From NCBI RefSeq assembly GCF_018139685.1, contig NZ_JAGSPN010000019.1:1-64000 (forward strand): a stretch of 64,000 bases of DNA, given 5' to 3'. The stretch is from Cognatundibacterium luofuense (GTDB lineage: Bacteria; Pseudomonadota; Gammaproteobacteria; Burkholderiales; Burkholderiaceae_D). The notes beneath the pieces were generated by a model. The model saw only the letters and a program-made list of their open reading frames with translations, had not been told where the DNA came from and ran no database searches. Below are positions 47,101-54,702 of this stretch, in pieces (position 1 is the stretch's first letter; every line of letters begins with the position of its first letter). The position numbers and the translations under genes were made by a program.

Positions 47101-47256
47101 AGAAGAATTATCGATTTGGCCATAAATAATACCTGCAGCCGTCGACTGTGCCATTACTTCCGGCACAAATCCGACAGTTGCAGCACCGACGCCAAATGCC
47201 ACCATTAAGGCACGGGCAACCAGTGTCTTTTTAAACACAAGATTTTTTTTAGACAT
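44122..47256 (-). CDS. TonB-dependent receptor with carboxypeptidase-regulatory-like domain (Oar type)
   Basis: 1044 residues. A signal peptide (to about 36, VMAQ) is followed by a beta-sandwich carboxypeptidase-regulatory-like domain (GIIYGQIDNSSGASVVILNTETGAKRTV...GRYQATALPIGHYKVQLV). The plug has SENSFYINGLPVTNPLTQLGSSQLPFGAIAQVSVITGGFGAEFGRSIGGVMNVTTKSGTN. A large barrel ends RIEYHHKF. This architecture is typical of Oar/OmpA-like TonB receptors in proteolytic and polymer-degrading bacteria. AGGA lies upstream of the ATG. Its terminator lies between it and the first receptor, so the two are separate transcripts despite common orientation. Confidence 0.93.
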   Translation of the reverse strand: MSKKNLVFKKTLVARALMVAFGVGAATVGFVPEVMAQSTAAGIIYGQIDNSSGASVVILNTETGAKRTVTPDASGRYQATALPIGHYKVQLVRNGNVDRTDETDVIAGQGVNVSFAAAAQTVQVTAARTRIDVSNTNNGAVFSAKELARMPVKTDLSSVALLAPNTTRGDSAYGNATSFGGGGVSENSFYINGLPVTNPLTQLGSSQLPFGAIAQVSVITGGFGAEFGRSIGGVMNVTTKSGTNNWEAGATYSVSPNALRATPLDIYYDKTGNPNNVKTDGTLYRKLSVSTVDEQQYGAYVGGPLIKDKLFMFVAVDRTVTDYERPDNTDSTTLSRDGWFNTRGDNIRYLAKFDWNLTDDHRLELTSLGDNTKERIQRFGFDDKTLTHNNVLYNQIDQKNAGSTGSSSNALKYIGQLTDNLTLTTLYGVLKAKRDVSYQDYDVNAPLLSITSSPSTRVPTLDKSLYTNYQKYSGNITKPGDDTVKSFRFDLEYKLGDHTIRGGLDKNELEAMNAGVFRAGGGNWAYKKVPIGQEFSPVALSNSRLGVVGNFGGFGPQGYYVQKFEFSSITNAKSSQSAQYIEDRWQATKDLLIVGGLRNDQYSNSNGDGEKFIDMKNQLAPRLAASWNVNGDSSMKVFGSLGRYYLQLPTQVAARAASRSTYLRQDFTYTGIDNKGQPTGLNPINTPASPDGEFNQAKDPRSVASKNLKPNFQDEITLGFERAMSPSLNLGAKLTYRKLGAGIDDNCDMRGIMAYSKRVGLPQLFMGGETPANGGYYGPCFIFNPGEDATIWVDGHDATGAVIPGQGRWVTFTAKEMGFPKVERTYTAVDLFAEHPFRNHWYGKVNYTWSRSKGNMEGQTNSDTGQTDVGTTALWDFPEFMTFANGLLPNDRTHQIKAFGFYEFNSEWTLGANLLLQSGRPKSCIGTDGDAEQGLKSPWGADYGGTGYGNSYFGWCDGKANPRGSLGRMPWEKRLDLSLTYKPQFAKGLVVGLDVYNVTNNQVQLTREEEFDGGDGSLQASYNRVRAYAAPRSAKLRIEYHHKF

Positions 47257-47340
47257 GTGAGTTCCTAAGTATCCAATTCAACATTGCAGCCGGAAATGAA
47301 GAATATTTCGTCATCCGGCAGCTTGTTTTTGTGAGTCTGT

Positions 47341-47487
47341 TAACGTTCCGGAATCTTTTGCTCCGGTAACGTTGCTTCAGTACTTACTACACCTCGTTCA
47401 ATATTTCCGGTTCATCAGTTTTTGTGCGTTTGCACGATTTTGTTTTTTTACAGAAACAAACTTTTGTTTGTGCTGCAAATTAACGTT
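47341..47487. promoter_or_regulatory. Three TAACGTT sites upstream of TonB receptor 2
   Basis: TAACGTT occurs at 47341-47347, 47367-47373 and 47481-47487. The outer two are part of an 11-base direct repeat TTAACGTTCCG. AACGTT is itself palindromic, so these could be regulator half-sites or full sites. None occurs upstream of the first receptor. Confidence 0.35.
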
Positions 47488-47529
47488 CCGAAAAATATTA
47501 CCCATCATGGAAACATTTCAACATAGTCA

Positions 47530-47569
47530 GTGTCAATGAAGGGATTTAGCGGATTCCCTTAAATACAAC
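47530..47569 (-). promoter_or_regulatory. Shared upstream module of TonB receptor 2
   Basis: Minus-strand reading: GTTGTATTTAAG, 20 bases, then ATTGACAC, as before receptor 1. The distance to the start codon is about 274 bp, much longer than for receptor 1. Confidence 0.45.
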
Positions 47570-48176
47570 ACTTCAAAATGCTACAAAAACCGCATAAAAA
47601 ATCAATGCTTCTATTTTGTGCAGAGCAATATTTAATTCCACTCAGAACAAGTTTTCTCGCATATATTTGGTCAAATTTAAGAAATCTGCACAATTTCCGA
47701 ATTTCATTCTTATTCAGCTTGTTCTTTTCGATGTTTGTATTCTTTTGCAAAAACACAACATCATATTAATACCCACTTAACAGCACTGTTTTGGTGCATT
47801 CATGCAACAGCTTGTTGTTTTTTGGTGCGCAATGGTCAACAACAAGGTCTCGGGAAACTGAAGTCAACTGATTAAGCCAATATTTATTTTCAGATTACTA
47901 AGCCACGAACACGCTGGCCGGACATTCTCCTGTTACACAAGAAACAATGCTTACGTGCAAGCAGATTCGTGTAAAAGATATGCGTCAGAAGAGTTGCCTG
48001 ATCCGCTGATCTTCAGGCGGAAGTGGGATTGAAGAGTCAGGCCTGCTCAATGCTGATAAGGCCTGCGACGCGGAAAATTGTCTGGTCTGATCTCCGTACA
48101 GATCGCACTGTTAAAAGATACACACAACAACAGCGCGGCACGGCTTGTGTCTGGCAGCATCAGAAAACACGCGTCC

Positions 48177-48292
48177 TTATGCAATTTTCGTCATTCGGTA
48201 AAAACGGACGTCCGGACTTTCTGCCGTGGAGCGGGCAGGTGCTGTGCTGAACGCCGCATTTCGGGTGTTTTTGAGCCAAAAACCGGCAGGTA
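48177..48292 (+). repeat. Dispersed intergenic repeat, copy C
   Basis: Begins TTATGCA; core CCGGACTTTCTGCC from 48212, then a divergent stretch, then the shared CTGTGCTGAACGCCGCATTT and T-rich end. The most divergent copy in the middle. Confidence 0.7.
48179..48250 (+). other. Micro-ORF in repeat copy C (23 codons)
   Basis: ATG 48179, TGA 48248. It reads MQFSSFGKNGR, then PDFLPWSGQVLC. The start codon and the 11-codon spacing to PDFLP match copies A and B. The stop comes directly after LC, as in copy D. Confidence 0.3.
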
Positions 48293-48435
48293 ACGGCACG
48301 ACTGGGCTGTGAGAGTCACCGGGACAAGTCAGGAGATGACGTTTGTGAACCGCAGATTTTTAAGCGAACGCTGCAATTTGCAGGTGGAACGCATGCTGCG
48401 ATACCGGGATAGCAGTGCCCGGACAGGAGAAGGGG

Positions 48436-48474
48436 AAAAAGAAAAGCACCGCGCTCTGTTCTGATTGCGGTGCT
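48436..48474 (-). terminator. Terminator after cytochrome c gene
   Basis: Stem AGCACCGC/GCGGTGCT with a 14-base loop, T-rich on the minus strand, 56 bp past the stop. Confidence 0.8.
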
Positions 48475-48529
48475 ATTGCGGGTCAGGCTTTGCTGCGGAA
48501 CAGCAGCGCTGCGAGGCAGCTGTGAAGAC

Positions 48530-49066
48530 TTATTTTGCGGCTTCTTCTGCCGGCGCTTCTTTGACTTCCGGCTCTTTGAATTTTGCGCCACCGGCATTGG
48601 CCAGGTGAACGACTGCACGTGCCACTTCCACGTCGCTGAGATCCGCATTACCGCCTTTGGCCGGCATTGCGCGGATACCTTTGATGGCGTGGTCCAGCAG
48701 CGTATCGTAGCCTTGTGCAATACGGGCAGACCATGCACCGGCATCACCGAACTTCGGCGCACCAGCCGCACCGGTATCGTGGCAGGCAGAGCACACCATT
48801 TTGTAGACCGCGTCGCCAGCCATCAGCACTTTCGGGCCGCTGGCATCTTTGAAGGTATAGCCTTCATCCGCAACCGGTTGAATACGGTTTGCCACAGCTT
48901 CCGGCGACAAGGCACTGGAACCTGCCGGTTCTTTTTTACCGTTGGAGACAAACTGCACCAGCAGCATGATGGCGATGATGGGAACCAGGAAACCGGCAAG
49001 CACAGCGACAATCAGTTGTTTCGGGGTTTTGATCACGGATTCGTGTTGGTCGTGCGCGTCGCTCAT
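48530..49066 (-). CDS. Membrane-anchored cytochrome c5-type protein
   Basis: 178 residues. A short cytoplasmic N-terminus is followed by one membrane helix (about 17-40) and a periplasmic class I cytochrome c domain. The heme-binding motif is C92-SA-C95-H96 and the likely methionine ligand is Met134 in IRAMPAKGG. The charged Ala/Glu/Lys tail (KEPEVKEAPAEEAAK) is typical. It shuttles electrons between respiratory complexes at the periplasmic face. GAGGA precedes the ATG. It is monocistronic. Confidence 0.92.
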   Translation of the reverse strand: MSDAHDQHESVIKTPKQLIVAVLAGFLVPIIAIMLLVQFVSNGKKEPAGSSALSPEAVANRIQPVADEGYTFKDASGPKVLMAGDAVYKMVCSACHDTGAAGAPKFGDAGAWSARIAQGYDTLLDHAIKGIRAMPAKGGNADLSDVEVARAVVHLANAGGAKFKEPEVKEAPAEEAAK

Positions 49067-49301
49067 AAATTCCTCATCAGATAATTTGAATTAAACAGTC
49101 AGATTGTTCTCATTCTCGGGCAGCTTTCACAAGCCGCAGGGTGGCGTCTGATTATAGAACTAATAAAATTCAATGGGAATGTGAGTGAATCTGAGCTGAA
49201 ACAAGAAACCTGCACTTTATATAGCCGAAAAGAAAATTTCTTTAAGCGGATAGCATCGGCAAAATCGAATTTCGGGTAGAATACTGCGCTTGTTCTGCAG
49301 C

Positions 49302-49378
49302 GCGCCAGTAGCTCAGTTGGATAGAGTACAGCCCTCCGAAGGCTGGGGTCGCACGTTCGATTCGTGTCTGGCGCGCCA
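49302..49378 (+). tRNA. tRNA-Arg, anticodon CCG
   Basis: 77-nt cloverleaf. Acceptor GCGCCAG pairs with CTGGCGC, TA at positions 8-9, D arm GCTC/GAGT. Anticodon stem CAGCC/GGCTG holds loop CTCCGAA, so the anticodon CCG reads CGG. T arm has TTCGATT. Discriminator G and an encoded CCA follow. It stands alone, with no integrase or att-like repeat beside it. Confidence 0.95.
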
Positions 49379-49500
49379 CAATCTGTCTGTCATTCCCTCC
49401 CGCAATAATCTCTCCGGTTTTCTCTTCTGCTGCTGTCAAATAACGACAGTTCGTCGGCATTGTCATCGCCATTACACCATCGGAGCATACAATCAGCGGC

Positions 49501-50259
49501 ATGCGCTGCTTCTCTTTATCATCCCTTTCACCGGCCTTGCTCTGTTTGTCCGTCCTGCTGTTCTGCAATACAGCCGGTGCCACGCAACTGCAGGTGCTGA
49601 CAGAAAATCTGCCGCCGCTGAACTATCAGGAAAACGGCGTTGCGCAGGGCTACACCACAGAGCTGGTTCAAGCCGTGCTGAAGCAGGCGGATGTACAAGC
49701 TGACATTCAGTTTATGCCCTGGGTTCGCGCCTATCAGCAAGCCCTGTCGCAGCCGAATACCCTGATTTTTTCTGTGACGCGTACCCCTGAACGGGAAACG
49801 CAGTTTGAGTGGATCGGCCCCGTATCGCCGCGCCTCATCTATTTGTACAAATTACGCAGCCGTAACGATATCGTGGTCAAAACGCTGGCGGACTGTACCC
49901 GTTACCGCATCGGCGCAGTGCGGGAAATGGCATCGACCAAAGCCTTCGCCAAAGAAGCGGGGCTGACTGAAGCGCAGATGGAACTGGCACCCAGCGTGGA
50001 ATCGAATTTCCGGAAGTTTCTGCTGGGGCGTGCAGATCTGGTCATTTCGCAGGACTGGAGCGCGGCTTTCATGATGAAATCGCTGCAACGCAAGCCGGAT
50101 GAACTGGAGCCGGTTCTACTGCTGGAACAAAGCCACCAGTATTTTCTGGCGCTGAATAAACAGAGTGATCCAGCACTGGTGCAAAAGCTGAAACAGGCAT
50201 TTGAAAAAGTGCAGCAATCGGGATTGCCGGAAAAACTGCGCAATAAATACATGCGCTGA
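49501..50259 (+). CDS. Periplasmic solute-binding protein, family 3 (orphan)
   Basis: 252 residues. A signal peptide (SPALLCLSVLLFCNTAGA) is followed by an SBP_bac_3 fold: LQVLTENLPPLNYQENGVAQGYTTELVQAVLKQ, then YRIGAVREMASTKAF and a C-terminal lobe ending in LRNKYM. Family members bind amino acids for ABC import. No permease or ATPase gene is near. Such orphan proteins in betaproteobacteria are often encoded singly and may sense ligands rather than feed a transporter. A second, similar orphan is at 63067. It ends convergently 15 bp from dinB. Confidence 0.88.
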   Translation: MRCFSLSSLSPALLCLSVLLFCNTAGATQLQVLTENLPPLNYQENGVAQGYTTELVQAVLKQADVQADIQFMPWVRAYQQALSQPNTLIFSVTRTPERETQFEWIGPVSPRLIYLYKLRSRNDIVVKTLADCTRYRIGAVREMASTKAFAKEAGLTEAQMELAPSVESNFRKFLLGRADLVISQDWSAAFMMKSLQRKPDELEPVLLLEQSHQYFLALNKQSDPALVQKLKQAFEKVQQSGLPEKLRNKYMR

Positions 50260-50274
50260 CCACACCCGGTCTGC

Positions 50275-51321
50275 CTAAAACAAAGGCATCTGCCCTTGCG
50301 GCAATTTATCCTGCAAACGCACACCCAGACCAATCAGGCGTACCGGACGGTTGCGACGGGCAAAACCTGTTTGCAGCAATTCCTGATACTGCTGCAAATC
50401 CGGTGCACTACCCACGCATTCCACAGTGGTGACTTTGAAATCTGAGAAACGCAGCTTGATATACAGCTTATGCACTTGCGGCAAGGCCTGACAACGCTCA
50501 GCACGCGCAATCAGCGCCTCGTACAACACCAGTAATTCCTGCAGGCAACTGGTGATATCCGGCAAATCTTCCGCATAGGTTTCTTCTACGCTCACCGATT
50601 TACGTTCGCTGTCCGGCTCCACTGCACGCTCATCCTGACCACGCGACAGCAGATACAGGCTGCGGCCCATTTTGCCGAATTGCTGCAGCAACTCCGGCAG
50701 ACTGCGGGTGCGCAAATCCGCGCAGGTGCGGATGCCCAGCTGATGCAAACGCGCCGCTGTGACTTTGCCGACACCGAACAGGCGTTCCACCGGCAAATCT
50801 GCCACAAACGCGTCGACCTGCGCCGGCAAAATCACAAACATGCCATCGGGCTTTTGCCAGTCACTGGCAATCTTGGCGAGAAACTTATTCGGCGCGACAC
50901 CAGCAGACACCGTCACGCCCACTTCATCCCTTACCCGCTGACGGATTTCCTGTGCAATACGGGTGGCACTGCCTTGCAGACGTTCGCAGGCACTGACATC
51001 CAGATACGCTTCATCCAGTGATAATGGTTCCACCAGCGCGGTGTAGTCGCGGTAAATCGCCATGATCTGCCGCGATACAGCGCGGTATTTTTCCATCGCA
51101 GGCGGCAGGATCAGTAATTCCGGACAGCGCCGCACTGCCTGCGACATCGGCATCGCCGAACGGATGCCGAAGGCGCGTGCTTCGTAATTGCAGGTGGCAA
51201 CCACGCCGCGCTGATCAGGCTTGCCGCCGATCGCCAGCGGACGACCGCGCAATGAAGGATCATCCCGTATTTCAACCGATGCATAAAAGCAGTCGCAATC
51301 GCAGTGGATAATCTTTTTCAA
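50275..51321 (-). CDS. dinB: DNA polymerase IV (Y-family, translesion)
   Basis: 348 residues. An error-prone polymerase used during DNA damage. It has the N-terminal metal site IIHCDCDCFYASVEIRDDPSLRGRPLAIGG, the catalytic SLDEAYLDVS, the thumb helix-hairpin-helix region (PVERLFGVGKVTAARLHQLGI), the little-finger domain, and QMPLF at the C-terminus, a plausible beta-clamp-binding end. The start codon is TTG at 51321: no in-frame ATG exists before the upstream stop, and MKKIIHCDCD matches the family start. A LexA box lies 29 bp upstream, so it is SOS-induced. Confidence 0.96.
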   Translation of the reverse strand: MKKIIHCDCDCFYASVEIRDDPSLRGRPLAIGGKPDQRGVVATCNYEARAFGIRSAMPMSQAVRRCPELLILPPAMEKYRAVSRQIMAIYRDYTALVEPLSLDEAYLDVSACERLQGSATRIAQEIRQRVRDEVGVTVSAGVAPNKFLAKIASDWQKPDGMFVILPAQVDAFVADLPVERLFGVGKVTAARLHQLGIRTCADLRTRSLPELLQQFGKMGRSLYLLSRGQDERAVEPDSERKSVSVEETYAEDLPDITSCLQELLVLYEALIARAERCQALPQVHKLYIKLRFSDFKVTTVECVGSAPDLQQYQELLQTGFARRNRPVRLIGLGVRLQDKLPQGQMPLF

Positions 51322-51349
51322 TGCGGACTTTCGGAAACTCTTTAAGAAA

Positions 51350-51365
51350 CTGTGTATTTATACAG
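51350..51365. promoter_or_regulatory. LexA (SOS) box upstream of dinB
   Basis: CTGT-GTATTTAT-ACAG, a full match to CTGT-N8-ACAG with flanking A and T. On the minus strand the box includes TATAAAT, which could be the -10 of the dinB promoter, so bound LexA would block it directly. Confidence 0.85.
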
Positions 51366-51509
51366 TATTTTATGCAGATTTCCTGTCCGGCGGCAATGCG
51401 CAGGATCAGAACTTGCAGGCAAACTTTTCCGGCTTGTGGCACTATGCACAACGAAACCGGCACAGACCAGCTGTGACCGCATCCATCATCTGCCAGGAAA
51501 GGGATTCAC

Positions 51510-51974
51510 ATGAAAAAACGTCATTTTTTAGCGACTATCGTCAGCGCAGGTTTGTTACTCAGCTCCGGTCTGAGTCTGGCAGCCGGTACACCTTATGATG
51601 AAACAGCAGATGCCCCTGCAGCTGTTGCACAGGCACGCAAACAAGCGGCGGCAGAACAGAAAAATGTGCTGGTGATTTTCGGTGCGAACTGGTGCAAGGA
51701 TTGTCTGGAACTGGATAAATCCATGCATGGCAAAAGTGCGGAACTGATCAGCAAAAAATTTGTACTGGTCAAAGTGGATGTCGGCCAGTTTGATAAAAAC
51801 AAAGATCTGGCAGAAGCCTATGGCAACCCGATCAAAAAGGGGATTCCGGCAGCCGTGGTACTGAAACCGGACAATACCGTGCTGTTTGCTTCCAAAGGCG
51901 GTGAATTGTCAAACGCACGCCGTATGAGCGAACAAGGCGTGTACGACTTCTTTAACCAGATCGTCAGCAAGTAA
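51510..51974 (+). CDS. Exported thioredoxin-fold protein
   Basis: 154 residues with signal peptide (LATIVSAGLLLSSGLSLAAG). The thioredoxin-like domain has active site W61-C62-K-D-C65 in IFGANWCKDCLEL. The cis-Pro region is GIPAAVVLKPDN. It probably reduces or exchanges disulfides in the periplasm, or has an unknown partner. GGAAAGGGA precedes the ATG. It converges with the AraC gene, overlapping its stop by 11 bp. It shows no link to cytochrome maturation genes in the window. Confidence 0.88.
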   Translation: MKKRHFLATIVSAGLLLSSGLSLAAGTPYDETADAPAAVAQARKQAAAEQKNVLVIFGANWCKDCLELDKSMHGKSAELISKKFVLVKVDVGQFDKNKDLAEAYGNPIKKGIPAAVVLKPDNTVLFASKGGELSNARRMSEQGVYDFFNQIVSK

Positions 51975-52989
51975 GCTTCCTCACTGGCAATTCAGCCGCC
52001 TGACGGCGGCGGTACTCTGCCGGACTGATGCTGTGTACACGCTGAAAAGCGCGGCGGAAGCTGCGCTCATCGGCATAGCCCAGTAAACCGGCAATGTCCT
52101 CACTGCCGCGCCCTTCCGCCAGTGCTGTTCTGGCTTTCTGCATACGGATCAGCTCAGTCTGATTCGCAAAGCGCACACCTTCACGTGCCAGCGCACGGTG
52201 GAATGCCCGCTCACTCATATGCACCTGATTCGCGACCTGTGCCGCCGTCATCACATCCCAGTGTTCTGCACTGATGCGTTGTAACAGCGTTGGTTTTTGC
52301 ACGCCATCCAGTTGCCGGATCGCCATTTCACAACGCGCTCTGGCCTGCGTACCGGCAATACCTGGCGCAGCCTGCACTGCCTGCATCGCGACCGATGACG
52401 GTAATACGATACGGTTGTCATCCGCGCCGAACACAATACGGCAACCGAATACCTGCGCCAGCGCCGATTGTTCACTCAGATGGGTGCAGCGCAATTCCAG
52501 CCGCAGCGGTGCAATTGCGGCCCCGCCAAGCTGACGTGCCGTCATCAGTGCCGTTGTCAGATGGTCGAGCGCCAGAAAATCTTCCAGTTCAGGATCAGCA
52601 AACAAAGGCTGGGCGCTGATCAGCAAATGTTGTCCGCTGACAGCAGCAGTCAGACCGGTCATGGCTCCTGCCACGCGCTGAAACTGCATCGCAAACTGTA
52701 AGGCTTCACCCAGCGTTGCCTGCGCCAGCAAACCTTCGGCCAGATAACTCAGTTGCGGCAATGCTTTGCGGCTGCCAGACCACAGCGCAAGTCCACGTCC
52801 GTGGCGGACTTGCAGCATAGTGAGCACTTCCCTCGCCTGCTGATAACTGATCCTCTCTGCCGCATTTCCGGCTTCGGACGGCAATTGAAACTGCCAGCCC
52901 TGTTCACGCGACAAAGCCTGCAAGCCGGCAAAGGCGTGCACGGGAAATACCGGATCGCTGACAGAAAGCCACGGGGCAAGGCTGGGCAT
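51964..52989 (-). CDS. AraC-family transcriptional regulator
   Basis: 341 residues from the ATG at 52989 (a GTG at 53028 is also in frame; neither has a strong ribosome site). The N-terminal two-thirds is an effector domain of the AraC_binding_2/OruR-like type (LSREQGWQFQLPSEAG, SYLAEGLLAQATLGEALQFAMQFQRV). The C-terminus has two HTH motifs (TAAQVANQVHMSERAFHRALAREG and EDIAGLLGYADERSFRRAFQRVHSISPAEYRR). It is divergent from the GMC oxidoreductase gene with about 120 bp between, so it very probably regulates that gene. Confidence 0.9.
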   Translation of the reverse strand: MPSLAPWLSVSDPVFPVHAFAGLQALSREQGWQFQLPSEAGNAAERISYQQAREVLTMLQVRHGRGLALWSGSRKALPQLSYLAEGLLAQATLGEALQFAMQFQRVAGAMTGLTAAVSGQHLLISAQPLFADPELEDFLALDHLTTALMTARQLGGAAIAPLRLELRCTHLSEQSALAQVFGCRIVFGADDNRIVLPSSVAMQAVQAAPGIAGTQARARCEMAIRQLDGVQKPTLLQRISAEHWDVMTAAQVANQVHMSERAFHRALAREGVRFANQTELIRMQKARTALAEGRGSEDIAGLLGYADERSFRRAFQRVHSISPAEYRRRQAAELPVRKLTC

Positions 52990-53109
52990 GATGCTGAAAT
53001 TGGCAGAAATTGTCCTGTTTCTGGCCACATCCGGCCAGTAAGATCAGACACTACACGCGAGACCGGCGCACAGCAAGCCGGCTGCATGCAAACTGCAACA
53101 GGAGACAAA

Positions 53110-54702
53110 ATGGACGCATGTGATTATCTGGTAATAGGAGGCGGTTCCGGCGGTTGCGCGGTTGCCGGGCGGCTCAGTGAAGATTCCGCGACGCAAGTCG
53201 CGGTGCTGGAAGCCGGTGGCAACGGTAACAGCTGGATCGTGAATACGCCTGCGGCGGTCATCGGCATGCTGCCTACCCGCATTAATAACTGGGCATTTGA
53301 AACCGTGCCGCAAGCCGGTCTGAATGGCAGACGCGGTTATCAGCCGCGCGGCAAAATGCTCGGCGGTTCTTCCGGCCTGAATGCGATGGTGTATATCCGG
53401 GGCCATCGCCGGGATTACGATCACTGGGCAGCGCTGGGGAATGAAGGCTGGTCGTTTGACGAAGTACTGCCCTACTTCATCCGCTCTGAAAATAATCAGC
53501 GTCTGGGCGATGCCTTCCACGGACAATCCGGCCCGCTGCATGTCAGCGATCTGGTCAGCGACAATCCGTTCCAGCAGCATTTTGTGCAGGCAGCGCGCGA
53601 AGCGGGTTTTCCGCTGAATGATGATTTCAACGGTGCAGAACAGGAAGGTCTGGGTGTGTATCAGGTCACCCAGTATCAGGGCCAGCGCTGGACGGCAGCC
53701 CATGCTTATCTGCGGCCGCATCTGCAACAGCGCCGCAATTTGCGGGTGGAAACCGGCTGCACCGTAACCCGTATTCTGTTTGAAAACCAGCGCGCTACCG
53801 GTGTGGAATATCTGCAAAACGGTCAGCGCAAAATCCTGAAAGCGCGGCGCGAAGTCATTCTCGCTGCCGGTGCATTTCAGACGCCGCAATTACTGCAACT
53901 CTCCGGTATTGGTGATGCCGCGCAACTGCAGGCTATGGGTATTCCGGTACAGCAACACTTGCCGGGTGTGGGCGAAAACCTGCAGGATCATCCGGATTTC
54001 GTGTTCCAGTACCGCTCCCGCAGTCTGGATTTACTCGGCATCTCGGCCGGTGGCACGGTCAGGCTGGCGAAAGAAGCGCTGCGTTATCAGCGCGAACGGC
54101 GCGGTTTGCTGAGTTCCAACGGTGCGGAATCCGGTGGATTTCTGAAAACCGATGCAGCCCTGCCCGCACCCGATATCCAGCTGCATTTTGTGATTGCGAT
54201 GCTGGATGACCATGCGCGTAAGCTGCATACCGGCCACGGTTTCTCCTGCCACATGTGTTTGCTGCGTCCGAAAAGCCGTGGCAGCGTGCGACTGCAAAGC
54301 AAAGATCCGCTGGCAGCGCCACTGATCGATCCGGCATTTCTGGCAGAAGAAGAGGATCTGGAAGCGATGGTCAAAGGTTTCCGGCTCACGCAAAAACTGA
54401 TGCAGGCACCATCTCTACGTGCATGGGCAGACAAAGATCTGCGAACCGCCAATGCGGACAGCGATGAAGCCATCCGCGCTTTGCTGCGCGCGCATACCGA
54501 TACCGTGTATCACCCGGTGGGTACTTGCCGTATGGGACGCGATGCGATGGCGGTGGTCGATCCGCAGTTACGGGTGCATGGCATCCAGGGCTTGCGAATT
54601 GCTGATGCCTCGGTGATGCCAACACTGATCGGCGGCAACACCAATGCCCCGACCATGATGATCGGGGAAAAGCTGGCAGATTTACTGAAAACCGGTCACT
54701 GA
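53110..54702 (+). CDS. GMC-family FAD-dependent alcohol/choline dehydrogenase
   Basis: 530 residues, cytoplasmic. ATG 53110 follows AACAGGAGACAAA; the much longer frame upstream is not genic. FAD dinucleotide motif DYLVIGGGSGGCAVAGRLSED is at residues 5-25. The GMC signatures are RGKMLGGSSGLNAMVYIRGHRRDYDHWA and GAFQTPQLLQLSGIG. The C-terminal catalytic His lies in HTDTVYHPVGTCRMG, followed by NTNAPTMMIGEKLADL. It oxidises an alcohol, probably a medium- or long-chain or polyol type. Identity within GMC is uncertain. It overlaps the convergent amidase gene by 7 bp. Confidence 0.92.
   Translation: MDACDYLVIGGGSGGCAVAGRLSEDSATQVAVLEAGGNGNSWIVNTPAAVIGMLPTRINNWAFETVPQAGLNGRRGYQPRGKMLGGSSGLNAMVYIRGHRRDYDHWAALGNEGWSFDEVLPYFIRSENNQRLGDAFHGQSGPLHVSDLVSDNPFQQHFVQAAREAGFPLNDDFNGAEQEGLGVYQVTQYQGQRWTAAHAYLRPHLQQRRNLRVETGCTVTRILFENQRATGVEYLQNGQRKILKARREVILAAGAFQTPQLLQLSGIGDAAQLQAMGIPVQQHLPGVGENLQDHPDFVFQYRSRSLDLLGISAGGTVRLAKEALRYQRERRGLLSSNGAESGGFLKTDAALPAPDIQLHFVIAMLDDHARKLHTGHGFSCHMCLLRPKSRGSVRLQSKDPLAAPLIDPAFLAEEEDLEAMVKGFRLTQKLMQAPSLRAWADKDLRTANADSDEAIRALLRAHTDTVYHPVGTCRMGRDAMAVVDPQLRVHGIQGLRIADASVMPTLIGGNTNAPTMMIGEKLADLLKTGH

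Larger units (their letters stand above)
47257..48435. other. Long intergenic region upstream of TonB receptor 2
   Basis: About 1.2 kb with no supported full-size gene. 47257-47570 contains the receptor leader with three TAACGTT sites and the shared module. 47570-47770 is very AT-rich. 47790-48170 has normal composition but no defensible frame. Repeat copy C occupies 48177-48292. Confidence 0.5.

Noticed and set aside
47559-47769. Two opposite short frames in AT-rich DNA upstream of TonB receptor 2
   Set aside because: Composition-driven, no ribosome site, overlapping each other and the shared regulatory module.
49302-49378. Genomic island insertion at tRNA-Arg
   Set aside because: No integrase, no partial repeat of the tRNA end downstream in the window, and neighbours look like ordinary chromosomal genes.
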